Of a stretch of 64,000 nucleotides of DNA, positions 1 through 12,500 are shown piece by piece (positions within the stretch are counted from its first letter, which is position 1; every line of letters begins with the position of its first letter). Origin of the DNA: Anthopleura xanthogrammica (taxonomy: Eukaryota; Cnidaria; Anthozoa; Actiniaria; Actiniidae); the NCBI GenBank assembly GCA_964019055.1, contig OZ025216.1:10805914-10869913 (forward strand). The letters run 5' to 3'. The notes beneath the pieces are model-generated. The model ran no database searches. It was not told where the DNA came from and worked only from the letters and a program-made list of their open reading frames with translations. Both the position numbers and the translations under genes were made by a program.

Positions 1-54
1 TGCTCAAAGACACAAACATAAACAATAATAACATATGTTGTACAATTTTACTAG

Positions 55-3000
55 GTTGAAAAAGAACCAGGGTTCGGCAATTTTCGATTCAACAAAGATC
101 TCCTGGCTGGCTACATACCTTCTATGTTCACCAACGGCGATCAACACAGAAAACAGAAAGAATTCCTCATCACTATAGCGAGGAGCATGAAGATGCAGAC
201 GCTTGTACCAACGATCCTTGACATCATGCCGGAGCATCTGATTAAATGGCACTTTAAGGAAGGTAAAATACACTAGAAAACACAAGATTTAGGGTTTGAA
301 GAAGTTTTAAATGAACGGGAAAACCTGCGGTGGAGTAGCTTCAAAATGGCTTCCTCTTTCAACCAATCAGTTGGCTTCAAAATACATTCTATCCAATCAC
401 GTTGCTTGGATTTTAGGGGGGCTTGACGCTTTCCAAGTTTTGCATAACGTACGCGCGCGCGTTTTGGCGCGAAAGTTCCCGCCAAATCCACAGGAACTCC
501 ATCAGTATAAACCATGGAAAGAACCAAAGAACCACTCAGTCGCAAAGGGCTGTACTGTTTTCCCAACATTGGACAATGCATAATTTCTCGAATATTTTAA
601 CTTTTCTTGGTAAAAGTAATGCATAAAATGGAAACCAAAATTTCTAGATGGGAAGGGGTATACGTTCATCAGTCTTGTCCCCCCCCCCCCCCCCCCCGAC
701 ACTGTTGGAGCTCTCTGTGGAGTAAAAACGAAGATACATAATGATGCAAATTTCTCCAGAATAAGTCAAATAATTCTAGTTTTCTTCTATTCCTTTTAGG
801 AAAAGGAACCGCAACTCAAGAAGAATGGGAAGAGAGAATCCTCTTGCTGTCCAGTGATATCATGAGCGAGACCCTGTTGGGAATAAGACTGGATGGTGAA
901 GCATTCTTAAACTGGCGCTTTGAAGTATTGAAAAAAACAAAGTAGGTTTTTAATAAATAAACATTATTTCATAAAAGCGCGCATTTGTAGAGTAGACCCC
1001 TTGGAGCACTTTGGAATGCAGCTCAATTTGGAGGACAAAACAATAGGTTCCTATTCTCAGGAGATTGAAATTCTTTTGTTTTGTCCTCCAAATTGAGCTG
1101 CTTTGACGTCACGTGAAAGGGGTCTATTTTACGACTCAGAAAATTAGCCACAGTTTCACACTTTAGTCTTTTGGCCTCCGCAAGGACCGCAAAGCACCCT
1201 AAAAAGTGGTGGGGCTAAGATTGGAAAATATAAGAGACTAGTATGGGAAAAGGGAAAAAGTAGTAGGGCCATAGCGACAACATGGCCGCCATTATCGCTG
1301 GTTTCACAGCCGCCATTTTGGTTGACTGATCAAATAAAAGATTTTGTTATGATCCCATGTCTTTTTATATGTTATTCTTTTACGAATGATTGCAAATCAC
1401 TTATTGAGCAGTTGACTAATTTCTCTTGTTTTTCTATCCTTAGAAAAAATTGTAAAGGACAACCAAAGGGAAAACACAAGATTGCTTTGGGAGCCTTTGA
1501 ACATCTACAGGCGTCGATTGCTAACTCGCCAAACATCGACCACATCTACAAGACGGCGGCGAGATATGGATTGAGCGAGGAAGAAGCTGTGCTTGAGATA
1601 TTATGGATGTTAAAGTAAGTTATTATGGATGTTAAAGTAAGTTATTGACTCAGTGTAATAGAAAAATTGAATTATTCCAAGAGCGTCAGGAATCGACTGG
1701 AATTTTGAAGGTATCTCTTACATCTCCCATCGTGTCGGTTCAACCTCATACTTAATTGAAATTACATTACGCCCAAGCCAAAAAGGTCTATTCAACTAGG
1801 GCCTCCCTTCTGTGACGTCATGATATTGAAAATCCCAGAATCCTTTGCGTGGCTTTTTGTAACAACTAATTCTTTATTGCGCATGTTGTCATGACAACAA
1901 TAACTTATTTTTCTTTGTTCACGGTAATAGCTTTAACGCTGGACCCGGAACTGGCGCAGCTATGAGGTCAGCGGCTGCACGTATATCAATCATGGGTGAT
2001 AAAGAAAAAGACGAGCTTCGACAAGAGATCAAAACCCACCTCGGGACGATAGGCTTGAACCTAAAAACACTCAAACAGATGAAGAAACTTGATGCTTTTA
2101 CTATGGAGGTAGGATTTATAGTAACTTTCGATCTCGTACCCAGAGCTCCACGGTACTGGAAATCGAGGAGCTCTGGGTAGGGCTTCATTGCGCAAGCGCA
2201 TGAATTCTTGATTGCTGACCTTAATCATGCACGCGGCACCCATGTTCATAATCTGGAACAATATATTTCTTATGATTGTAAAATGTCACGGGACAAAATT
2301 TGACGCCATCCTTTGAACTAACCAATCACGGGACGCGAATTCACTGGTTATCCAATCAGAATGCTTGGACACGATACAGTCACGGTGACGGCATGTTTTT
2401 CACAGTCATACGAAAATTGCTTTACAAGCCGCTCCAAGGTTGAGGAAAAAACTGGCAACTCGGTCCAACTGTTTCTTCAACCTTAGAACGGCAAATATCC
2501 CACTAGTTTCCGAGATATGCTTCTCTTGTCACGCACAAAGGTTCAATGTGAGACTTCGTGCATAATGCTGAGTGATTCATGACGGGAGAAAAGAAGAAAT
2601 TTAATATATCTCAGAAGTAGGACATTATCACGATTATGCCCGTCATTCATTCTGACAATACTTTGTTCGATTACAGGTGTTACGCATGCATCCTCCTGTC
2701 GCTCTTTACTTTGGTAAAGCCAGGTCAGTGTTCATTCTATTTATTAATGAAATATTAATAAAATATTAATCATGATATCAAAAGTAAAAATACCATTTTT
2801 GAAGTGCGATCAGTTTCTAAACAACTATTTTAACACATGGAAATACGAGCAACAAAAGCGTGAAAGTTGACGCGCAACAATGTTGCGTTACGTTCTGCAT
2901 GCAAGTTGCAAAGTGAATGCTGTTCGTGTTTCCACCCCGCGCGCAACCAATTTTCTTTGTTGCAAAGAATAGAAAAACGACTTGAAAAATATGCCTTAAA

Positions 3001-5067
3001 TCAGCGAGAAACGTTGCTGGAGGGGTGATATACTGTGCAATAGTGTTGCCAGTTGCTGCAAACCAATGCTACGCGCAACGAAACAAAATTGCGAGACAAC
3101 GGCTTTGCGAGACAAGTTGCTGGCAAAATTGCACAGGGTAAAATGGCCTTTACTCACTAAAATACACAAGACATTGATAGAAATTAACACGTAGTATAAC
3201 TAACAAGTGCCTTTGTTTTGTCCTATAGTAAAAGTTTTGTCCTGGAATCCAATTCTGGCAAATTCAGAATACGAAAAGGAGAGAGATTACTGGGGAATTG
3301 TCACACTGCACAGAGAGACCCTAGTGAATTTATCGTCGACGGTTGCAAGGGAGTGGACGAGTTTGACTACATGAGGTTCCTGAGAAATCCTGTAAGTCTT
3401 TCTTTTTTCCCTTCTCGTTTCATTCATTTCCCTTTCTTCCATCTTTTCCCTCTGTCCTATTCTTCAATTTTTGTCTTTCTTCTTCCTTTCCTTCTGTCCT
3501 ATATTCTTTCATCTTTCCCCTTCTCTCATCCCCTTATATTTTCGTGTTTTACCTCTTGTTTTGCTTTTTCCTTCTTTTGTCCTGAGTTCATATTCTTACT
3601 TTATTTGTTTTCATTCTTGTAATCATCAGGCTTTGAAAGCCAAAGTTTTATGTTCTCATGGCATGATGAATGATAGCCCGTCTCCTAGCAACCACAAGTG
3701 CGCAGGCTCAGTAAGTACAGCCAAAAAGTTATTTGTTTATTGTTAGTTATCATCACCACTTTAATATACCATATTATTCACTTGTTATGGAATCATCATC
3801 ATCATCACTATTTTTTGTGTCACTCGGCATCATCAATATCATCAAAAATGACCCCATTATTAATAACCCCCCCCCCAAAATTCTGTATAAAAATAATTGT
3901 GCCCCCCCCCCCTCAAAATCCACTTACCCGACCACCCATAAATAATGAATGGCCCCTAACTTTGAACTTTAATTTTCTCCACAGCACGTGGGCATGATCA
4001 CACTCAAGACGTTTATTCTTTATCTTTTCTTATTCTGCGACTGGGAACTTGAGGAAAAACCTTTCTGGACAAGAACCACGTAAGTGCCCTGCTCTTTATG
4101 TCACATGTTTATTTGCGCAAGCCACAACAGCTGTTTCTTTGAATAATTATTTATCACTTATTTCAAGACCCCCTTTTCCAGGGTGACCCCATTTTCTGAT
4201 CCCCCCTCCCCCCAATAAATAAGAAGATATGACACTTCCATTTGGCTTTTTGGTGTATTTATTTTGATATTTTGTAATGATTTTTGAATTTTTTTCAATT
4301 CCACAGTTTGATTCGCTATGGCAACCCTGATGAACCAATCAGGTTGAAGTCATTTAAATATACACGAGATAAGGTAAGAAATAGAATGGAAGTGGATGAA
4401 TGGGAGAGAAATGAAATATTGGTTTTTATAATTACCATTCTCTTCTGATATGAGTTGAGTGCATGTGAGTTGATTTTTGTGTTGTATATAGTGAATGTAG
4501 TGGTAGTGACAGTGTATATAGTAAACTTCATGGAAAAGTGCCTCATGGGTTAGGTGGATGGTCGAAAAATATCATCATTACCCCTATCAACTTCATCACC
4601 AATAGAGGCTTTGCACCATCACGTGATGGCAGCCATGGCAGGAGGCACAACAATAGTCTTTCCCCCTGGGAAACTTAATTCTTTTTCATGTAAATCAGAT
4701 TCAACCGTTTCTGCCTCCTGTCACGGCTACCATCATGTGATAGTGCAAAGCTTCTATCGATCTTTTTTGATAGCGAATATGGTGCATTGTGGTCTAGCTT
4801 GGGTACAAACATCTTTTGTTCATCATGCCTTATTTGATGTTGTTTATACCGAAGCTGGACCACAATGAATCCTGTTTATTGAACTTGGAAAAGGGCTCTG
4901 CCATCATCATTCATTCATTTAAAATCCATTTTTCCTTTTTTTAGGAGGAACTTCTACTTCCTGACCAAACAGACTCGGCTGCATCTACGGAAGATGAGCT
5001 TGACGGTTGTCCAGACCTGCGCTGTCCCATCCCACATGACATTCAAGATCCCAATGAAGAGGTTTAG
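55..5067 (+). CDS. CYP74-clan cytochrome P450 (3' part; 5' exons outside window)
   Basis: Ten exons join in frame: 55-262, 800-941, 1444-1614, 1931-2108, 2677-2723, 3229-3391, 3630-3710, 3985-4079, 4307-4373, 4945-5067 (stop TAG). They give 424 residues; family members are usually about 480-520, so the N-terminus lies left of the window. Seen: a K-helix ExxR (EVLR, visible residues 233-236) followed by HPPVALYFGKA; a short heme loop SPSNHKCAG with the thiolate Cys at visible residue 327; and an I-helix region NFNAGPGTGAAM that lacks the usual oxygen-activating A/GGxD/ETT motif. The NxxCAG heme loop, the Asn in the I-helix and the HPPV-YGKA stretch are hallmarks of the CYP74 clan, whose members rearrange fatty-acid hydroperoxides (allene oxide synthase, hydroperoxide lyase, epoxyalcohol synthase) without O2 or a reductase. 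Cnidarian members are classed as CYP443. Clan assignment is firm; the reaction cannot be decided from sequence. The C-terminal tail after residue 385 is acidic and poorly conserved. Confidence 0.85.
993..1126 (+). mobile_element. MITE family A, copy 1 (hairpin, TAGACCCCTT ends)
   Basis: A 134-bp imperfect palindrome in intron 2 of the P450. The ends read TAGACCCCTT and AAGGGGTCTA, and inner arms carry GCAGCTCAATTTGGAGGAC and its complement. Copies in the opposite orientation lie at 34266-34399 and 38500-38614. No coding capacity; typical of a non-autonomous DNA transposon with a TA target. Confidence 0.8.
4608..4751. repeat. Imperfect hairpin repeat in last P450 intron
   Basis: The left arm (GCTTTGCACCATCACGTGAT then a GGCAGGAGGCA stretch) is matched in inverse order on the right by TGCCTCCTGTCACGGC and ATCATGTGATAGTGCAAAGC. 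About 45-bp arms around a 60-bp loop. Probably an old MITE; family not recognised. Confidence 0.6.
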
Positions 5068-6113
5068 ATCTTCAAGCACTGTTTTTTATACCCAACTTAC
5101 ACTCAAGGACCAAAAAACCAAGTAAAAATATTCATCTATTCTCTTCAAACTGACTGCAATCTCATGTTAAAGCAAGAAATGTAAATATAATATACAAGAA
5201 TGAATCAGATGGTTTCAAGGAAAAATGCCCAATTTTACCCATACAAATGGAAGAGAGAGAGCATTGGACAGGAATAATAGAAAAGAAAATATGATGAGAA
5301 GCTTGAGGTTTCCTGAAAGAAGTATGTTAGAACAATGGAATGCCTTCTCCTTAACTATGGAATGACTTCCCACTGGTTGCAATGAGATATACTTGAACAC
5401 TGAAATGGCTTCCATTAACTACAATGATTATACTACAACACTAGAGTGGCTTCCCATCATAGGGACATAACACCAAAATGGCTTCCCACGGGTTGCAATG
5501 AGATGTGCTTGAACACTGAAATGGCTTCCATTAACGGCAATGAGGATACTAGAACACCAAAATGGCTTCCAACAAGTTGGAATGAGATGTACTTTAACAG
5601 TGAATACCTTTATTATATAAACATGGTATTACATATAAATTGTTAAAACAATTTTCAAAAATCAAAAAATGTCACTTTTTAATTTTTTTTAACTTAAAAG
5701 TTTTGTATATCAAAAGTTACCAAATAATCAATTTTTTAGATACCTTGGTTAATTTTGAATAAAATTTTTATTTCCAATACTTTAAGCTACGCACACATAA
5801 TAGCCAAGTTTTACATTATAGAAAATAGAGAATTAGTTACCTTGGACAACAAAAAATATACTTTTATAGCATAGAAGTAAAAAAATAAAATAACATTTGT
5901 AATATTTGATTGTGATATTTGGAAAATGGAATTGGGTTAAAAGGTATTTAGTGTTACTATTATTATCAAAATATCAATATTAGTAATAATAATTATTATA
6001 ATGCTAATGATCACAGAACTTGTGGAAATGTTCACAGTATGTCATGTAGCACATGCACAGTAAAAATAATACTTATATTCCATACCGCAAAAAGTACATT
6101 ACCAAATAATACA
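5068..6113. other. Intergenic, convergent 3' ends of P450 and MCMBP; short tandem repeat
   Basis: No gene is supported here. Between about 5340 and 5600 a degenerate tandem repeat recurs, with the core AATGGCTTCC, then GTTGCAATGAGAT and CTTGAACAC; short ORFs across it are by-products. The remainder is AT-rich, with AATAAA near 5758 as a possible distal polyadenylation signal. Confidence 0.5.
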
Positions 6114-6328
6114 AGTCCCCTTCACAGTTCCCTGCACCATTTTGAAAGTTAGCAATGCCTTTTCATCAAATCGAGAAGAACATTGAGCTTATATTGATAG
6201 AGACCTTTTTAACACCTTGGACAATAATTATTCAGATGTCTCTATCATTGCAAGCTTACTGTTGGTCTCACTTCGATGCAAAGGCATGGCTACCTTTCAA
6301 GATTGCGCAGGGAACTGTGAAGGGGACT
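6114..6328. mobile_element. MITE family B, copy 1 (AGTCCCCTTCACAG ends)
   Basis: A 215-bp palindromic element beginning AGTCCCCTTCACAGTTCCCT and ending with its complement. The halves diverge in the middle (GATAGAGACC / TCTATCATTGCAAGC). A second near-complete copy is at 51851-52076 and a truncated one at 40735-40860. No protein. Confidence 0.8.
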
Positions 6329-6855
6329 ATTCTTTTGGCTCCCCAGTAGGACTACAAATCTTCACTTTCAAGCTGCACAGCAAAAAAATACCAGTGAAAA
6401 TTATTTATTTGCACATTCAATACACACACAGACAAAGGACCAAAAGCTCAGAAAAACTACACCAAGTATTTACAATCAACAATACTTTTGTACTGAAAAA
6501 ATAAACCTTTAACTATTTTGTGTTCTATAATAATTGTTGAGTATCACTGCCATTCTCAGTAATAGCACAAGTCAAAAAGTGCTTTCAAGATATGTTTTCA
6601 AATTGGTCATGCTTTGTTATATCAACTAGAAAAATTAATGTCATGTTCTTAACATGTAACCAAGGTTGTTTTTTTTCAAGTTTGTAATGAACTTTTTAAT
6701 GACCAGCAAAATAGGTAATGAAATAATTGCCATACTCAACTTGACTGAGTTCTCGACTCTCTTCAATACATGTTCTCCTGCACAAGAGGTAAGATAACAC
6801 TATAAACACTTGCCCTCTTCAATTCCTCTCTCTTCTGTGTCTCATGATGAAAAAA
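6329..6855. other. Downstream flank / probable 3' UTR of MCMBP
   Basis: AT-rich, no ORF of substance. Reading on the minus strand, AATAAA-like signals (TTTATT on the plus strand near 6404) could end the MCMBP transcript, but I cannot place the cleavage site. Confidence 0.35.
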
Positions 6856-9326
6856 CTAAGCTGAATTTGTAGACAGTCTAATTCTTGCCTTCCTCAGTTC
6901 CTCCAATGTCTTCACCTTCTCCCACAACTCCTGCGTCAGTGTGCCACTGCCAGAACTCAGAGCCAATAACCTTGCCACTAGAAGATGTCTGTGAAAATCA
7001 TCGGCTGTCATCTTTGAGGGGTTTCTTTGCCGAGCCTCAACAAAATCTTCCTGCAGAGCTTTCTGCATATCAGGGGTTATAGAGTAGCTTGACAACCGCA
7101 CTAGACCGATATAAGTGCGAAACGTGTTGAGCAGATCCTCTGATATGTCCACTTGGTTTTCTTGTTGAGATGACGAAGCTTCAAGCTTGATGTGGCAATC
7201 ACAAGGAAGCATTGATTTTCCTTCAGACAGCACAAGAACCTGGATGTTTGACATGAAATCAGTTTTGTAAAAATCAAAATCATATTCAAGCTTCTGCCAA
7301 GAGATGAGGCTTCCTAAAGCTGTGACATTTCGGACCCCATTAGTATTAAGCTGACCTGCTTCCAAGGCAGTTTCATCGAGAATTAGTTGCGTGCTGTCAG
7401 ACAACTGTAGGAACCCAGATATCAATCGGTTGGCTTTATAATCTTTCTTTGGTACAAAGTTCAATGTGTTCATGTTGTTCAAAGTCATTGGCAAATTGAC
7501 AGACTTTGGGAGGATTTTCATCAAGGTATCAGTCAGTCGTTTAGTGAATGACGGCTCCATGGGACAGCCACAGAGGTTAAGAGTAAATTTACCAACTGCC
7601 ATTATACCACAACGAGTATAGACTGATGACACTAAGTGTAAGAGTAGGTACTCTGCAGCCAGCTCATCTCCAAGGAGTAGGTTTTTGAGCATGGATAGCA
7701 AGTCATCATGAGCTTTGACAACTTGAGGAAGAAGTGAATCCGATGTCTTCTCGTCAATGTCCAATGGAATGCTAGGGTTGGAGTGTTTCAGATGCTGGTA
7801 GAAAACGCAGTGGAGTCGTGGTACAAGAGATGTCGGTGGATAATGTGCAGCATGTTCTTCTTCACTCATGAAGCTGTCAGGTGTTAGAACCATGGGGCTA
7901 GACTCTTCAGGTTTCTCCTCGGCAAAAGCAGCAAATCTTGGTTGGATGGAGACCACACCAACAAACTCTATCATATCATTCAGCTTGATGTCTTCACATT
8001 TATCATAGACATGTACAATGCACGAGGGACCTTTTTCTCCAGGGACGGGATGGTTGAGTGATGTAACCATGGCAGCGGAAGAACTACCTTGAGCAATTTC
8101 ATTATTGACTTTCGGCTTTTTATTTTGGACATCTTGTTGGATAGTTTCCATACTTTCTTCCATAACACCATCACCTGGCAAAACAATCAAATCAATATTA
8201 TTATAAATTTATATCATATTAAAGTGGAGTCTTTTCAGGGGTTTGGTTAATGCCCGGGTTCAAGTACCACCAGGTTCGGTGTCGCACGTGAGTACATGTA
8301 GATTGTTTGTTGGCTCTCTCCTGTGCTTTGAGGGTTTTTTTTTCAGGTTCTCCGGTTTTCCTACCTCCATGAAAACAGCTTATAAATTCTAATTGGAAAT
8401 TATCTAGATTATAATCTATCTAAAAGGTGAAGTAAACAGTCTGTAATATGATATTGTCAGTATATGAATGTTGCCAAAACTCAACAGAAATAACATCAAC
8501 AACAGTAGCAGCAGCAGTAACAACATCAACAACAGTAGCAGCAGCAGTAACAACATCAACAACAGTAGCAGCAGCAGTAACAACATCAACAACAGTAGCA
8601 GCAGCAGTAACAACATCAACAACAGTAGCAGCAGCAGCAGTAACAACAGCAATAGCAGTTGCAGCAACAATACTGTAACATCAGTAACAAAAACAACAAT
8701 AACAGCAGCATCAACAACAGTTGCAGCAACAACAACAACATCAACAATGACAAAGAGGGACCCTAAATGCCAAATATATCTTATTTTCCCGTATTTTTCT
8801 CCCCACCTTGTTCTTGTTCCATATCCTCATCCTCTTCCAAGGATCTCTTGTTAGACTGTCCTGTTTGAGGGGCCTTCGTTCCATGTTGAGCAGACTTCCT
8901 AGCAAAACCTTCCTTGGCCCATTCTGTCTCACCAGGTATAGGAACACAGAAATACGAATTCTTCTCATCTGTTACATTTCTTGCTGAATCAAAATTAGCC
9001 TCGTGGCCTTGAGGACAGTCCGCCATGTCACGGTACATTCCCGACCTCATTTCCGACTTTCCGCTTGTTTTCGACACTGTTTCGTACTCAGAAAGAAAGT
9101 ACTCCGGCCCAAACATATCCTGAACCATACAACGAAACTTCACAAGACTTTTTGGCCTTAACTTCTCGATTGGGATGTCATTTATCGAGGGAATACGATG
9201 GCTGCCATCTTTGACTCGATTAGCAAAAAATTCTTGAACTTTTTGCTTCGTATTCGATCCACTTTCTTTCCCAATACCGTCGATCACACTCAGAGGATGG
9301 CTCACCCAATCTTCTATACAAGGCAT
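6856..9326 (-). CDS. MCMBP: Minichromosome maintenance complex-binding protein
   Basis: Two coding exons, 9326-8807 and 8174-6856, join in frame (CAAG/GTGGGG donor, TTGCCAG acceptor) to give 612 residues; the human protein is about 642. Start: the ATG at 9326 gives MPCIEDWVSHPL, matching the family start MPCxEDWLSHPL; the in-frame GTG further upstream is not needed. Conserved blocks: SLVKFRCMVQDMFGPE and the YFCVPIPGE segment in exon 1; then PVPGEKGPSC, SLVPRLHCV, LLGDELAAEYLLLHL, YTRCGIMAVGKFTLNLCGCP and LTADDFH-like DDFHRHLLVARLLALS. MCMBP binds MCM3-7 in the nucleus, helps unload or chaperone MCM subunits and supports sister-chromatid cohesion. The gene is head-to-head with TMCO1. Odd: vertebrate orthologues have many introns; here exon 2 alone encodes about 440 residues. 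Confidence 0.95.
8235..8385 (+). repeat. SINE-like fragment in MCMBP intron
   Basis: Shares CGCACGTGAGTA, CTCTCCTGTGCTTTGAGGG and TTCTCCGGTTTTCCT with elements at 55029, 59408 and 60890. The upstream CGGGTTCAAGTACC resembles a pol III B box. A truncated member of the window's tRNA-like SINE family. Confidence 0.55.
8491..8640. repeat. 30-bp minisatellite (ACA/AGC-rich), 5 copies
   Basis: Five near-perfect copies of a 30-bp unit (TAACATCAACAACAG then TAGCAGCAGCAG), decaying to about 8750. It sits in the only MCMBP intron. Because 30 is a multiple of 3, it yields artefactual Ser/Asn, Thr/Val and poly-Leu ORFs in several frames. Confidence 0.9.
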
Positions 9327-9554
9327 ATCTGAAATCACAACTTTTTGTTTAGATTTTAGTAGAAAATTCGAGGAGAAATCGATTTCGACACTTCAACATG
9401 TGAGTGAATTTGGCGCGAAAATTAGAAGGACTCGCACATGCGTAAATAGCATATCAGCTGACCCTAATGATTGGATATTCACATCAAACAAAAATCCTTT
9501 GGACGCCATTTTGTTTTTCCTTTCCTAAAATTTCTACTGATTTTCTCTCTCAAA
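9327..9554. promoter_or_regulatory. Shared divergent promoter, MCMBP / TMCO1
   Basis: Only 228 bp separate the two start codons, which point away from each other. No TATA box is evident. It contains TTTGGCGCGAAAATT, a good E2F-like site (TTTSGCGC) near 9410, fitting cell-cycle control of a replication factor such as MCMBP. Inference from layout and motif. Confidence 0.65.
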
Positions 9555-12500
9555 ATGATCGCAGACACGATTCTTATTTTTATGATTTCTTTAGTTACTG
9601 CTTCTCTTTCTGAAGGTAAGTTTTGGTGATGGTTTTGAGTATGATTTTGGTTGTTTTTTACAAAGAAAATTGGACCTTTTTATGCAAATTTTTATACGCT
9701 TTTTAGGTAAGCTTAAGTTTATTTGACGAGATGTTTCTAAAAGGAATTTAACTTATATTTGTTTAAGATTTCTCGGAAACTGAACCTATACTTTTTCGAT
9801 TAGTAATGCTGAATAACTAGTTGAATAGTCCAGAGTGGAAAAACTCCACTACTTTATGGATGACCATCCTCAAGGGAATCTGTACTATAAATATAATTTT
9901 TTTTACAATTTCTTGAAGGGATTACATACCTTTTGGTGTACAAAACAGAGAAGTACAAAAAATTGAAAGCAGAAGTGGAAAAAGACAGTAAAAAATGTAA
10001 GTTGTTACAAAGAGCAGTTTTGGTAGGACTGGGAAATAACCCCTGGGCTGATGAAAGTCAGGGCACGGTTAACTCACAGATCAAACCCTGAAACAACCTC
10101 TGGGCTGACCTAAGTCAGGGCACGGCTAACTCACAGATCGAACCCTGAAACGACCTCTGGCCTGATCTAAGTCAAGGCATGGCTAACTCAAAGATCGAAC
10201 CCTGAAACAACCTCTGGGCTGATCTAAGTCAGGGCATGGCTAACTCAAAGATCGAACCCTGAAACAACCTCTGGGCTGATCTAAGTCAAGGCATGGCTGA
10301 CTCACAGATTGAAATTGATATTACTGTATTAGGTTTTGTGGAGGGAGGAAAACTAGAGAACCTACCAAACTCTACTCACATGTGATGCCGAGTCCAGGAA
10401 TCAATTAGAATCTATCTGATACCGTATATTGTGTATAATTCCATAAACACATTCATATCCACAATTATATACTCTACTTTAGTAAAGAATTATTTTGATT
10501 TTTTGTTCTTTTTTAGTAGAAAGACGGAAAGAGACCATGACAGATGCTCCTCGGCAGGGAGGCCAAAAGAAGAAACTTGGTGGGTATATGATTTACTGTA
10601 CTGGTAACCCAGACTTTCATTTATCATACACGTGCATGCCGCATTAGGTAGTATATCCTACTCCTCAATTTAATAACTAATCTCTTTCACGAAAGAACAT
10701 TTGCTTGGGTGGTTGGAGATCAGCAACTTTAAACAGGACAAAATAGTTGATTTTGATATTCATGGAATCATTATATATTTTTTTGTAGAAAGAGTTGAAG
10801 AAAAATTAAAGAACCACAGCAGAGACTTATCAATGGTACTGTATTCTTCTCTTGTATTTTATAGCCACTGTTGTACTTGAACATCCATCCATCCATCCAT
10901 CCATGCACCCACTCACCCATCCATTAATCGGTCTATCTGTCCATTCACCCATCTATCATACCAAGCCACCCATCCACCTCATCTTCCATCCACCCATCCC
11001 ATCCATCTATTCATCTATCCATCCATCCACCCATCCGCCTCATCTGTCCAGCCATGTATTCACTCATTCATCCATCCATTCACTTACCGTTGCATCCATT
11101 TATCAATCCCATCCATCCATCCATATTCATTCATTCATCCATCCATTCACCCAATTCACCTATCTGTCCACTCTTCCATCCTTTCATCCCCTATTCATCT
11201 ATTTAATATCCATCCACTGAGCCATTTCTTCATCCCATCTGTCCATTCATCCATCAATCACCTACATCTGTCCATTTATCCATCAATCACCTACATCTAC
11301 CCATTGAGAATTCACTGATTCATTATTAACAATCTCCTATATTTGTATTTCATTTCCAGGTCAAGATGAAATCCATCTTTGCTATTGGATTTACATTTAC
11401 TGCTTTAATTGGCATGTTCAATTCCATGTAAGTAAACATTAAATTAATGATAACACTAATCATTCAAGAAGGGATCAAAGTCCACTGCTTTCTTCCTCTC
11501 TTTTTAATTTGGCCTGAACACAGGGGGTGGGGGGTTGGTTATTTAAAGATCAAAACTGTCTTATGGTATGAAAAATGAACATTGCCCAATACTTTGTCAT
11601 AATTTATTTCTTCCCAATTACATTACTTACCTGCCTCACTCCACCCTCGCAAAAACAGATTTTTATTTTAATTGGCTATAGCGATGTTCACTGTTTACAA
11701 ACATTGATGCCAGGATTCTTTTCTCATTCAAATTTGCCAACCATAAACAATTAAAGATATCTTTTAGAGCAACATCTTTTTAGTAGCTTCAACTTTACAA
11801 ACCAAATCTTTTTTGTTCTCCTCCGTCTAAAAATTGTAAAATATAATCAATATAACTAAAATTACACCTTTTTATTCAACCTCTTAATTTTTGATGGAAA
11901 TATTAGTGCACCTCCCTCATAATCCACATAGCCCCCCCCCCTCTCCACCCCCATAATTTGTGAATGGTCCCTTGTCACCAAGAGTGTATTCCACAGAACC
12001 ACATTTATGTCACAAATATATCACATATTTTTCACAACTACAATGTATGTTTGATGTTTTGTTTCAGTTTTGATGGTCGTGTGGTTGCCAAGTTACCTTT
12101 TGAGCCTCATTCCTGGATTCAAGGAATCTCTCATCGTAACCTGATGGGCGATGACTTCACTGACTGTTCTTTTATATTTCTTTACATCCTGTGTACCATG
12201 TCAGTCAGAAATGTAAGTATTGCTTACTATCAACAGGGTTCGTGCAGCTCCTTGAACTCCTTGAAAAGTGCTGGAATTTGAAAACTCATTTCAAGGGCAC
12301 TTGAAACTCCTTGAAAAAAGAAAAAATTCCTTGAAAATCGTAAATACTCCTTGAAAAATATTTAGAAAGGTTTTTGTAACCCAAAACACCTGTTTTCCTC
12401 ATCTAAAAGTTCGTAATCCCGATCGCACCCATCGTTATGTGGTCCTTGAAAATTTTCATTTTGGTCCTTGAATACTCCTTGAAATGTCCTTGAATGTCTT

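Noticed and set aside
3218..3746. ORFs of 134 and 91 residues reading into Phe/Ser-rich sequence
   Set aside because: They are P450 exon 6 running on into a pyrimidine-rich intron; the splice donor at 3392 and acceptor at 3629 explain them.
8416..8854. Poly-Leu, Ser/Asn and Thr/Val ORFs
   Set aside because: They arise from a 30-bp minisatellite in the MCMBP intron; all three frames read through it.
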